From positions 1 to 8,343 of the forward strand of contig PIYH01000058.1 in assembly GCA_003601695.1 (NCBI GenBank): 8,343 nucleotides of DNA, read 5' to 3'. The position numbers were made by a program, and so were the translations under genes. The stretch is from Candidatus Bathyarchaeota archaeon (GTDB lineage Archaea > Thermoproteota > Bathyarchaeia > Bathyarchaeales > DTEX01). This document shows positions 1 to 5,378 of the stretch, piece by piece; the stretch's first letter is position 1, and each line of letters opens with the position of its first letter. The notes below the pieces were generated by a model. The model was given only the letters and a program-made list of their open reading frames with translations, made no database searches and had not been told where the DNA came from.

Positions 1-214
1 TTTTACAAGGAAATTTTTCACAATCTCTGGAACAAAATGCAATATTATTCTTTACAGCGCATTCTAGTACTGGACATGACACATCTTCTTTTTTAAGAAA
101 TTCAACAAGTTTCCTTGCATATTCTGTATTACCTGCCGCACATCCTAGACATATACCTTTTACCTTAAGCACACATACGTCACAGCATATTCCACAGGCA
201 CCAATTTGCATCAT
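1..214 (-). CDS. Cysteine-rich DUF3795-like protein, partial (C-terminus beyond left edge)
   Basis: The open frame starts at ATG 214 (or the next ATG, 211) and runs off the left edge without a stop, giving 71 residues. Counting from the second Met, 11 of 70 residues are cysteine: a CxxCCxxC cluster at 6-13, CxxC at 21-24, then C46, C51, C60, C64 and C69. The N-terminus (ACGICCDVC, then GICLGC) and the later CPVLECA, AFCSRDCEKFPC pattern match what I know of DUF3795 proteins, small probably metal-binding proteins of unknown role. Binding of zinc or an Fe-S cluster is inferred from the cysteine spacing only. The start overlaps the stop of the AbrB-type gene as ATGA, so the two are almost certainly co-transcribed and translationally coupled; a GAGG sits just before the ATG. 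No substrate or partner can be named, and the missing C-terminus may hold more domains. Confidence 0.72.
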   Translation of the reverse strand, partial: MMQIGACGICCDVCVLKVKGICLGCAAGNTEYARKLVEFLKKEDVSCPVLECAVKNNIAFCSRDCEKFPCK

Positions 215-471
215 CCTCTATCACTTCCTTTCAATTTTTTAAAGAATTCCTCATCTTCCTGAATCAAAAACATAAGTTCGTCCATCTCATCAAGCTTAAT
301 AAGAGTCAATCCAGCATCATCCTTCCTTTTAAGAACAATTAGCTTGTCTCCTGCTTTTATATCCAAATCTCTTCTTGCATCAACTGGAATTGCTATTTGT
401 CCTTTTTCGCTTACGGTAACTACTCCATAAACAATCCTTTGCTTCGAGCAAACTCCTCTTGTTTTCTTCAT
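211..471 (-). CDS. AbrB/MazE/SpoVT-family DNA-binding protein
   Basis: Protein of 86 residues with one SpoVT-AbrB domain at about residues 14-60; the signature is VVTVSEKGQIAIPVDARRDL followed by IKAGDKLIVL, the usual swapped-hairpin fold that dimerises and binds DNA. The tail (about 62-86) is acidic then lysine-rich and helical, with no second domain. I chose ATG 471 because GGGTGG lies 4-5 bases upstream; an in-frame TTG at 483 would place the start inside that ribosome-binding site. Proteins of this family are either transcription regulators or antitoxins. The partner overlapping by ATGA is a cysteine-rich DUF3795-like protein, not a recognisable PIN, MazF or other toxin, so a regulator is more likely than an antitoxin. 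A GTAAGA dyad at 487-502 lies between its predicted TATA box and start codon, where autoregulation could act (inference). Confidence 0.85.
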   Translation of the reverse strand: MKKTRGVCSKQRIVYGVVTVSEKGQIAIPVDARRDLDIKAGDKLIVLKRKDDAGLTLIKLDEMDELMFLIQEDEEFFKKLKGSDRG

Positions 472-486
472 TTTACCACCCAATTT

Positions 487-502
487 GTAAGATTTTTCTT
501 AC
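487..502. promoter_or_regulatory. Inverted repeat GTAAGA-TTTT-TCTTAC, candidate operator
   Basis: A perfect 6-base inverted repeat with a four-base spacer, 16 bases in all, in the leader of the AbrB-type gene and close to its predicted transcription start. The half-site GTAAGAT recurs at 574-580 directly in front of the TATA-like element of the divergent RAM-domain gene. Binding by the AbrB-type protein is inference; an RNA hairpin in the leader is the alternative reading. Confidence 0.4.
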
Positions 503-525
503 TTATTTTACATATACCACTCAAA

Positions 526-539
526 TATTTAAAATTTCG
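526..539 (-). promoter_or_regulatory. Predicted BRE/TATA box for the AbrB-type/DUF3795 operon
   Basis: On the minus strand this reads CGAAATTTTAAATA, a good archaeal BRE plus TATA-like match. Transcription would start about 25 bases downstream, near 503, leaving a leader of about 30 bases before ATG 471 with the GTAAGA dyad inside it. Predicted by eye only. Confidence 0.42.
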
Positions 540-573
540 AGGTACCAACAATAAGTTAACAGAACCTGATTAG

Positions 574-590
574 GTAAGATTAATAAAATA
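574..590 (+). promoter_or_regulatory. Predicted BRE/TATA box for the RAM-domain gene
   Basis: Reads GTAAGATTAATAAAATA: a purine-rich BRE-like stretch followed by a TATA-like element. A start near 610 would give a leader of about 25 bases containing the GAGGG Shine-Dalgarno at 623-627. The GTAAGAT at its left edge repeats the half-site of the 487-502 dyad. Confidence 0.38.
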
Positions 591-634
591 GTTTTCTAAA
601 TACTCATGTTTAAGTAGTTTATGAGGGACACATC

Positions 635-880
635 TTGCCTAAAGCTTTCGTATTGATCAATACTGAAACCGGATTTATGAATGAAGTCCTCAAGGAGCTG
701 AGTAAAATTGAAGGTGTAAAAGAAGCCTATAGTGTATATGGCGTCTACGATATAATTGCAAAAGTTGAAGCCAAAACTATGGATGGTCTCAAGGATATAG
801 TTGCATGGAAAATTAGGAGGATAAGTAATGTCCGTACAACGCTGACTATGATAGTGATCGAAGAAGCACAGCCTAGTTAA
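635..880 (+). CDS. Stand-alone Lrp/AsnC ligand-binding (RAM) domain protein
   Basis: Protein of 81 residues consisting only of the alpha-beta RAM domain that forms the C-terminal, effector-binding half of Lrp/AsnC regulators. Visible landmarks are AFVLINTETG (strand 1), the helix EVLKELSKIEGV, the GVYDIIAKVEA segment at 36-46 containing the conserved G-x-Y-D turn, and the last strand TTLTMIVIEE. There is no helix-turn-helix; the frame begins right at the first strand. The start is TTG 635, seven bases after GAGGG at 623-627, and no in-frame ATG lies upstream. Such stand-alone RAM proteins are common in archaea, where they form oligomers and bind amino acids; they may act by mixing with full-length Lrp proteins. 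The gene is divergent from the AbrB-type gene, and a link between them is only inferred. Confidence 0.9.
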   Translation: MPKAFVLINTETGFMNEVLKELSKIEGVKEAYSVYGVYDIIAKVEAKTMDGLKDIVAWKIRRISNVRTTLTMIVIEEAQPS

Positions 881-932
881 AAGGGCTCCTGAAGTCATCT
901 ATGAGTACGAATAGATTAAGAAGTCTTTATAT

Positions 933-1679
933 TCAGTTGTAATTGCTTATTATCTCTTTGATCTTCTCTCTTCCATGCACGCTTGTGATATCGAAGGATG
1001 CTATGTGTATTCTCCTCCTCCTAACCGTCACTTTCTCACTGGTTATGGGATTAAAGCCGTCTTTCTTAATCTTCCCCCAATATATTACTGTTCCATACTT
1101 TTGCCATTCCTCTGCTTTTCGAATATCGAATCCTTTAAGGGAAAACTTCTCTATTATCTCTCTTCCCTTTAATCCATAAGCCTCCTTGCTACCTATGATT
1201 CTTTGCGCGTAGCTGTTTAGAAAGTTGCGGAAAGCCTCCGAGCATCTCCAGCTGAAGTACTCAACTATCTCGAGGAGCGACTGCACCTTAACTATCCTTG
1301 CATCGAAGGAAACTAATCTCTTATAGGAGAAGTTTCTCCTCAAGAAGTTTTGGATATAAGCCGAAGCGTAAGATGGGATTATTGAAATAATCTTCTCGAT
1401 TCTGCCTCTGAACGGCAAATGTTCATCCTTCAAGAATAAGAAGCTCGTTTCATCCGACATTGCATATGCAAGAGAAATGTTTAATCCAGTTTCAGTCATT
1501 ATCTTCTCTGAAGCCTTAACCATGCCGCGGTGAAATCTTTCATCAAACGGCCTCTTCATCCCACACTCGCGAGTAACCCTATGAAAGTTTTTGCCATCGA
1601 TTCTAACAATAACCGGAGCTCTAGTTGTCTCTTCAGAGTATACTTCCCATCTCCTTAGCTTGGACTCATCGATTCTCAA
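933..1679 (-). CDS. thg1: Thg1-like protein / tRNA-His guanylyltransferase family 3'-5' polymerase
   Basis: Protein of 248 residues, full length for the family. Thg1 adds G-1 to tRNA-His; archaeal Thg1-like proteins add nucleotides 3'-5' in a template-dependent way and can repair 5'-truncated tRNAs. The catalytic domain shows VIVRIDGKNFHRVTR with metal ligand D28, and AMSDETSFLF with D76 and E77, at nearly the positions of the human carboxylates (D29, D76, E77). Further family blocks are SFDARI (124-129), EYFSWRCSEAFRNFLNSYA (140-158) and the C-terminal KGFDIRKAEEWQKYGTVIYW. The eukaryotic HINNLYN-type block is replaced by FRNFLNSYA, which favours the archaeal Thg1-like branch. The start is TTG 1679, six bases after a full AGGAGG (1686-1691); the next Met is residue 41, beyond the first metal ligand, so TTG is required. 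It is transcribed alone and converges on the RAM-domain gene. Confidence 0.9.
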   Translation of the reverse strand: MRIDESKLRRWEVYSEETTRAPVIVRIDGKNFHRVTRECGMKRPFDERFHRGMVKASEKIMTETGLNISLAYAMSDETSFLFLKDEHLPFRGRIEKIISIIPSYASAYIQNFLRRNFSYKRLVSFDARIVKVQSLLEIVEYFSWRCSEAFRNFLNSYAQRIIGSKEAYGLKGREIIEKFSLKGFDIRKAEEWQKYGTVIYWGKIKKDGFNPITSEKVTVRRRRIHIASFDITSVHGREKIKEIISNYN

Positions 1680-1685
1680 AAAAAG

Positions 1686-1691
1686 CCTCCT
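1686..1691 (-). promoter_or_regulatory. Ribosome binding site AGGAGG deciding the TTG start of thg1
   Basis: A complete AGGAGG on the minus strand, six bases from TTG 1679. With no in-frame ATG or GTG at a suitable place, it fixes the unusual start codon. Confidence 0.7.
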
Positions 1692-1731
1692 AGTTGATCA
1701 ACGCTGATGATTAGCTATACAAGATGAAATG

Positions 1732-1757
1732 CAACATATACCAATAAAATCTTCACT
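1732..1757 (-). promoter_or_regulatory. Possible TATA region for thg1
   Basis: The minus strand contains GAAGATTTTATTGG followed by TATATGTT. Either could be the TATA box; starts would fall near 1722 or 1711, giving leaders of about 30-40 bases. Weak, by eye only. Confidence 0.25.
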
Positions 1758-1780
1758 GATACCATGAGAATCAGCCTGAT
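1756..1780. repeat. CTGAT / ATCAG-C-CTGAT repeat cluster in divergent promoter
   Basis: CTGAT at 1756-1760 and ATCAG at 1770-1774 form an inverted repeat, and ATCAG at 1770-1774 with CTGAT at 1776-1780 forms a perfect 11-base dyad around C1775. The cluster lies between the predicted promoters of thg1 and the TIM-barrel gene, a natural place for an operator. No cognate regulator is known. Confidence 0.35.
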
Positions 1781-1793
1781 GAAACTCTCGACG

Positions 1794-1812
1794 CAATAAA
1801 TCTTTTTAGTTT
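1794..1812 (+). promoter_or_regulatory. Possible TATA region for the TIM-barrel gene
   Basis: An A/T-rich stretch, AATAAATC followed by TTTTTAGTTT, with a predicted start near 1830 and a leader of about 25 bases. GGAG at 1843-1846 is the only Shine-Dalgarno candidate before TTG 1857. Weak. Confidence 0.28.
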
Positions 1813-1856
1813 ACTGCGATTTCTATTGATTAGATGGTTCTTGGAGACGTATAGTC

Positions 1857-2762
1857 TTGTCGTTTATCTTGGGAGTGAATAATTGCTGGGCTGCGAAGAG
1901 ATTCGTTGAGCCTGAAGAATGGATTAAAATAGCTGCCACTGAACTTGAAGTTAGCTATGTTCAGTTCTCGTTCGACGTGTTGGATCCTGGAGTTGACACG
2001 CCGGCTATAGATCGGATAATATCCAGAACATTAGACTATTGCTCTGACTATGGAGTTAAAATACATAGCTGCTTCACGGGGCTCGCTGCATATTCTTACA
2101 ATCTGCTTCTACACCCAGACTCGGTCATGAGGCAAAAGGCTACTGAATGGTATGAGAAAGCGTTAACCTTAGCTGCTAAGCTCAAAGCAGAAGCCGCCGG
2201 AGGATTCCTAGGCGCATTTTCAGTTAGAGATTTCAGAAATGAAGAGAGAAGACATCTTCTATTATCGAGCTTGATCGAGACGCTGAAGTACTTATCACAA
2301 GTAGGAAAGAAGCATGGGTTGAAGTATTTGTTATGGGAGCCTATGCCTATCTCAAGAGAACCTCCAGCAACTATAGAAGAGGCTAAGGATCTTCTCTCAC
2401 AAGTGAATGAAGAATCCGCCATACCGATCAAGCTATGTCTGGATGTTGGACATGTATGCAATCCTCATGCCAAGGATGCTATGAATCGGGATCCCTACAT
2501 GTGGTTGAAGTTTCTGGGGAAGGATTCTCCATGCATTCATATCCAGCAGACTGATGGGAAAGCAGATAGACACTGGCCATTTACTGAAGAATATAATAAA
2601 GTAGGAATTATAGAGGGCGAGAAGGTATTATCAGCCTTAAGAGAAAGTGGAACAGATCTAGTATACCTGTTCCTTGAGGTGATTCATCCCTTCGAATATC
2701 CGGATGGACAGGTGATCAAAGAGATTAAGGCAAGCGTGAATTATTGGAAATCATATCTATAG
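1857..2762 (+). CDS. Xylose isomerase-like TIM-barrel protein (sugar or sugar-phosphate isomerase/epimerase family)
   Basis: Protein of 301 residues with the single-domain TIM barrel of the AP-endonuclease 2 / xylose isomerase-like superfamily. The four metal-ligand positions typical of ketose 3-epimerases can be assigned: E161 (LLWEPMP), D196 (LCLDVGH), H228 (CIHIQQTDG) and E274 (LFLEVIHP), with H199 in the DVGH motif and R238/H239 as a possible substrate contact. This predicts a divalent-metal isomerase or epimerase acting on a small sugar or sugar phosphate in the cytoplasm; the substrate cannot be named. No signal peptide or membrane segment is seen. Start TTG 1857 has only GGAG ten bases upstream, and the next in-frame Met is residue 91, past the first strands, so a near-N-terminal non-ATG start is needed. 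It is alone in its unit, divergent from thg1, with no sugar kinase or transporter nearby. Confidence 0.85.
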   Translation: MSFILGVNNCWAAKRFVEPEEWIKIAATELEVSYVQFSFDVLDPGVDTPAIDRIISRTLDYCSDYGVKIHSCFTGLAAYSYNLLLHPDSVMRQKATEWYEKALTLAAKLKAEAAGGFLGAFSVRDFRNEERRHLLLSSLIETLKYLSQVGKKHGLKYLLWEPMPISREPPATIEEAKDLLSQVNEESAIPIKLCLDVGHVCNPHAKDAMNRDPYMWLKFLGKDSPCIHIQQTDGKADRHWPFTEEYNKVGIIEGEKVLSALRESGTDLVYLFLEVIHPFEYPDGQVIKEIKASVNYWKSYL

Positions 2763-2775
2763 CTTAAAATGGAGA

Positions 2776-4209
2776 TTACTTGGCTTTTTCCCAGAAGTCA
2801 AGCGGAGGCTTCATATCCAGAGGCATCGGCGATTTATACCTTCTTCCCCTAAGCCTCTCCTCATGCTCCCTCTTCACGTTCTTCAGCAAGTCTTCATCAG
2901 TCATCAAGTCGATGATTGAGGCGGCAGCCGTTTTGGCGGCGAAGATCAGCGACTTATGACCAAGACCAACACCACTTTGGGCAACAGCCTGCCAAGAATG
3001 AGCTGGAGTTCCAAGAATCCACGCTGCGGTGCTAAATTCCACAGTGGGAGCCTGCCAGCTGACATCGGCCACATCTGTGCTTCCGTGACTTACTTCGCCT
3101 TCCCCCCACGGATCGGGAACTTCATCATCAATTAGCTTATCGACGAGCCTCTCCCATCTAGGTCTCTTTGATCTCCTCAGAGCCTCAATTTTCATCTCCC
3201 GCGGAATCGACTTTGCTATCTCTTCTCCAAACTCTATCTCTTCATCACTATACTTTGGAGGTCCTATTGCACGCATATTCTTCACAATAATCTCAGATAA
3301 TACTCTATTCGGTATCATGTTGTAGAGTCCGCCGATGAACTCATGCTTCACCCTAGTCCTAGTCATCTTCGCAGCTCCCTCAGCTATGTCGAGAATCCAT
3401 CTGTAAATGAACTCAACCTGCTCTCTTTCAGGCGCCCTCACATAGTACCAGCTACGTGCATAGTCAGGCACTATGTTAGGCTGATTCCCACCGCTGTCGA
3501 TGATATAATGTATCCTAGCATCTTGTATCACATGTTCTCTCAGAAAGTTGACTCCTACATCCATAATCTCAACCGCGTCCAGAGCGCTTCTGCCCTGGTC
3601 AGGCGAGCCCCCCGCATGAGCAGATTTCCCATAGAAATGAAACTTCACCGAGTTAAGTGCGAGGGTACTCTTCAAATCTGCACCATTCATTGTTCCGGGA
3701 TGATGTCCGATAACAGCATCTACGTCTCTGAAGCATCCATCTCTCACCATGAAGACCTTACCGCTTAGGTTCTCCTCAGCGGGACATCCATAAAACCTAA
3801 TGGTACCCTTAATACCATATTTCTCCATAGCGTACCTAGTGGCTATTGCAGCGGCTACTCCGCTTGCTCCATAAATGTTATGACCACATCCATGACCCGG
3901 CTTACCTGGCTCTACAGGCTCTTTACGTGGGATCTTCTTTTGTGATAGCCCCGGCAATGCATCATACTCGCCGAGTACCGCTATGACTGGTTTAGAGTTT
4001 CCATAGGAAGCTATGAATGCCGTGGGCATGCTGGCTACTTCTCGTTCAACTCTGAATCCATGCTTCTCAAGCTCGCTTATAAGCAGGGATGAAGACTTAT
4101 GCTCCAATAATCCCAGCTCGGCGAATCTCCATATCTCATCGCTGATCTTCACAATTCTGTCTCTATTACTATCAATCCAAGATATGGCATACTCTTTTTC
4201 TGATGACAT
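2776..4209 (-). CDS. M20 family metal-dependent amidohydrolase, AbgB-like (p-aminobenzoyl-glutamate hydrolase type)
   Basis: Protein of 477 residues from ATG 4209, close to the 481 of E. coli AbgB. The M20 zinc-site motifs are complete: GEYDALPGL (80-88), GHGCGHN (105-111, with C108 and H110), PAEE (E145, E146), HH (169-170), SAHAGG with H198 in the lid domain, and H404 in GTPAHSWQ. The block SHGSTDVADVSWQAPT followed by GTPAHSWQAVAQSG is typical of AbgB. AbgB with AbgA cleaves p-aminobenzoyl-glutamate; related enzymes hydrolyse N-acyl or indole-acyl amino acids. Here no abgA, abgT or transporter is adjacent, so it may act as a homomer on another amide (inference). An in-frame GTG at 4218 is possible, but AGG sits only two bases from it; ATG 4209 has 11 bases. 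It converges with the TIM-barrel gene 13 bases away and diverges from rfcS. Confidence 0.87.
   Translation of the reverse strand: MSSEKEYAISWIDSNRDRIVKISDEIWRFAELGLLEHKSSSLLISELEKHGFRVEREVASMPTAFIASYGNSKPVIAVLGEYDALPGLSQKKIPRKEPVEPGKPGHGCGHNIYGASGVAAAIATRYAMEKYGIKGTIRFYGCPAEENLSGKVFMVRDGCFRDVDAVIGHHPGTMNGADLKSTLALNSVKFHFYGKSAHAGGSPDQGRSALDAVEIMDVGVNFLREHVIQDARIHYIIDSGGNQPNIVPDYARSWYYVRAPEREQVEFIYRWILDIAEGAAKMTRTRVKHEFIGGLYNMIPNRVLSEIIVKNMRAIGPPKYSDEEIEFGEEIAKSIPREMKIEALRRSKRPRWERLVDKLIDDEVPDPWGEGEVSHGSTDVADVSWQAPTVEFSTAAWILGTPAHSWQAVAQSGVGLGHKSLIFAAKTAAASIIDLMTDEDLLKNVKREHEERLRGRRYKSPMPLDMKPPLDFWEKAK
2785..2789 (+). terminator. T-tract 23 bases after the TIM-barrel gene
   Basis: GGCTTTTTCC follows the stop within the convergent end. 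Archaeal RNA polymerase terminates on short T-tracts. The tract also lies inside the 3' end of the opposing M20 gene, so it may simply be coding sequence. Confidence 0.22.
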
Positions 4210-4240
4210 TTCAATCACGACCTAAATATAATCTCAAAAT

Positions 4241-4256
4241 CTTTTTAATAATCCTA
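4241..4256 (-). promoter_or_regulatory. Predicted BRE/TATA box for the M20 amidohydrolase gene
   Basis: The minus strand reads AGGATTATTAAAAAG, with a BRE-like AGGAT and an A/T-rich TATA element. Transcription near 4221 would give a very short leader of about 12 bases before ATG 4209, or a nearly leaderless transcript if GTG 4218 is used. Confidence 0.38.
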
Positions 4257-4265
4257 GCTCTAAGG

Positions 4266-4322
4266 TAGATGTTGATCTCTCCGGAAGAGCTGAAATCCTA
4301 AGAAGTCTTCGCGAAGCATCTA
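4266..4322. repeat. 57-base element bounded by inverted repeat TAGATG/CATCTA
   Basis: TAGATG (4266-4271) and CATCTA (4317-4322) enclose two smaller dyads, CTCT/AGAG around TCCGGA (4277-4289) and the perfect 10-base palindrome CTTCGCGAAG (4307-4316). It lies in the divergent region between the M20 gene and rfcS, upstream of the rfcS TATA candidates. It could be an operator cluster or a small structured RNA, or chance. Confidence 0.25.
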
Positions 4323-4335
4323 AATATCATGCGGG

Positions 4336-4369
4336 CTTCTAATACTTAATAGCATCTTATGTAAATATT
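4336..4369 (+). promoter_or_regulatory. Predicted promoter region of rfcS-rfcL
   Basis: Two TATA-like candidates, TAATACTTAATA (about 4340-4351) and CTTATGTAAATATT (4356-4369). The first would start transcription near 4372 and include the hairpin at 4374-4391 in the leader; the second would start near 4390, just before the GGTG at 4395-4398. Confidence 0.38.
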
Positions 4370-4373
4370 AGGG

Positions 4374-4391
4374 GTTAGTTAAGAAGCTAAC
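4374..4391 (+). promoter_or_regulatory. Short leader hairpin just upstream of the rfcS ribosome binding site
   Basis: GTTAGTT-AAGA-AGCTAAC can form a seven-pair stem (one T-G wobble) with a four-base loop, ending three bases before GGTG at 4395-4398. If transcribed it could modulate ribosome access; as DNA it could be a protein site. Weakly stable because A/T-rich. Confidence 0.3.
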
Positions 4392-4406
4392 AAAGGTGCT
4401 AAGGTA

Positions 4407-5378
4407 TTGAGCTACGAAATGTGGACGGAGAAGTATCGCCCACGTAGCCTCGACGAAATGATAGATCAGGAAGAGATAGTTCAGAGGCTCAAGAGCTTCG
4501 TTAAAGAGAAGAATATTCCCCACTGCATCTTCGCTGGTCCCCCGGGAACTGGAAAGACCACGGCTGCTCTATGTCTAGCTCAGGACTTGTATGGTCCGGG
4601 ATATCAAGAGCATCTCATGGAGTTGAATGCAAGCGATGAGAGGGGAATAAACGTCATAAGGGAGACGGTGAAGACGTTTGCGCGGACAAAAGCGATGGGG
4701 GAGGTCCCATTTAAAATATTGATACTTGACGAGGCTGATAACATGACGAGTGATGCGCAGCAAGCTTTAAGGAGAACCATGGAGCGCTATACCGAAACTG
4801 CAAGGTTTATTCTAATAGCAAATTATAGTAGCCGAATAATTGAGCCTATCCAGTCCAGATGCGCTCCATTCAGATTTACTCATCTCCCTGAGGATCAGAT
4901 AAGAAAGAGGATCGAGTACATTGCTGAACAGGAGGAAGTGGCAGTCACCGAGGATGGTATGAAAGCTATAATCGATCTGGGAGGAGGGGATCTCAGAAGA
5001 ACCATAAATATCCTTCAGACGGCAGCATCCACAGGCAAGCCTATAGATGAAGAGACTGTCTACTCGGTTGTTGGAAGAGCTAACCCCGCCGATGTGAGGG
5101 AGATGATGCTCACAGCTCTAAATGGAGACTTCATTAAGGCTAGGGAGAAGCTTAGGGAGCTACTACTCAAATATGGCCTAGCAGGCTCAGATATCCTGGG
5201 GCAAATACACAACGAAGTTTTCAGGCTTAGCATTCCGGAGAATTGGAAGGTTAGAATAATTGAGATAATCGGTGAGACGGATTATAGGCTTATGCAGGGC
5301 TCGAATGAAGAGATTCAGCTTAGTGCTCTTCTAGCGAAGTTTGTTGAGGCTGGGGAGGAGATTAAGAGGGAAAGCTAG
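4407..5378 (+). CDS. rfcS: Replication factor C small subunit (clamp loader)
   Basis: Protein of 323 residues, normal for archaeal RfcS. It is an AAA+ ATPase that with RfcL loads the PCNA clamp onto primed DNA. Clamp-loader boxes in order are WTEKYRPRSLDEM (6-18), Walker A GPPGTGKT (44-51), NASDERG (74-80), Walker B LILDEADNM (106-113), the arginine-finger SRC motif (150-152), sensor-2 GGDLRRTIN (193-201), then the helical collar domain (about 230-318). No intein is present, although archaeal rfc genes often carry one at Walker A. Start TTG 4407 has GGTG at 4395-4398, eight bases upstream; ATG 4419 in frame would remove only four residues and cannot be excluded. The stop TAG abuts the TTG of rfcL, so the two subunits are made from one transcript. 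Confidence 0.96.
   Translation: MSYEMWTEKYRPRSLDEMIDQEEIVQRLKSFVKEKNIPHCIFAGPPGTGKTTAALCLAQDLYGPGYQEHLMELNASDERGINVIRETVKTFARTKAMGEVPFKILILDEADNMTSDAQQALRRTMERYTETARFILIANYSSRIIEPIQSRCAPFRFTHLPEDQIRKRIEYIAEQEEVAVTEDGMKAIIDLGGGDLRRTINILQTAASTGKPIDEETVYSVVGRANPADVREMMLTALNGDFIKAREKLRELLLKYGLAGSDILGQIHNEVFRLSIPENWKVRIIEIIGETDYRLMQGSNEEIQLSALLAKFVEAGEEIKRES

Noticed and set aside
211..471. AbrB-type protein as the antitoxin of a toxin-antitoxin pair
   Set aside because: The coupled partner is cysteine-rich and DUF3795-like, with no PIN, MazF or other toxin motif visible in the portion present.
596..898. Minus-strand frame of about 100 codons opposite the RAM-domain gene
   Set aside because: It is antisense to a clear RAM domain; its Cys/Phe/Tyr-rich product has no family features.
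943..1179. Plus-strand frame with hydrophobic segments that looks like a small membrane protein
   Set aside because: It lies wholly inside the conserved C-terminal part of thg1; the hydrophobicity arises from antisense of charged codons.
1702..1782. TGATGA and CTGA boxes resembling an archaeal C/D-box sRNA
   Set aside because: TGATGA boxes near 1705 and 1777 and a CTGA near 1756 exist, but the C, D', C' and D boxes are not in the required order and spacing.
3343..3768. Plus-strand open frame of about 140 codons inside the M20 gene, and similar antisense frames in the TIM-barrel, thg1, moaC and helical-protein genes
   Set aside because: The opposite-strand genes have clear conserved motifs over their full length. 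The antisense frames show no recognisable domain or separate ribosome binding site and are shadows of them.
4269..4301. Mini-ORF MLISPEELKS on the plus strand
   Set aside because: Ten codons only, no strong ribosome binding site, and located upstream of the predicted rfcS promoter rather than in its leader.
4232..4342. 36-codon open plus-strand frame whose second half (VDVDLSGRAEILRSLREASK) looks protein-like
   Set aside because: It has no ATG, GTG or TTG, overlaps the M20 promoter, and is short enough to arise by chance. It could be a gene remnant, but nothing further supports that.
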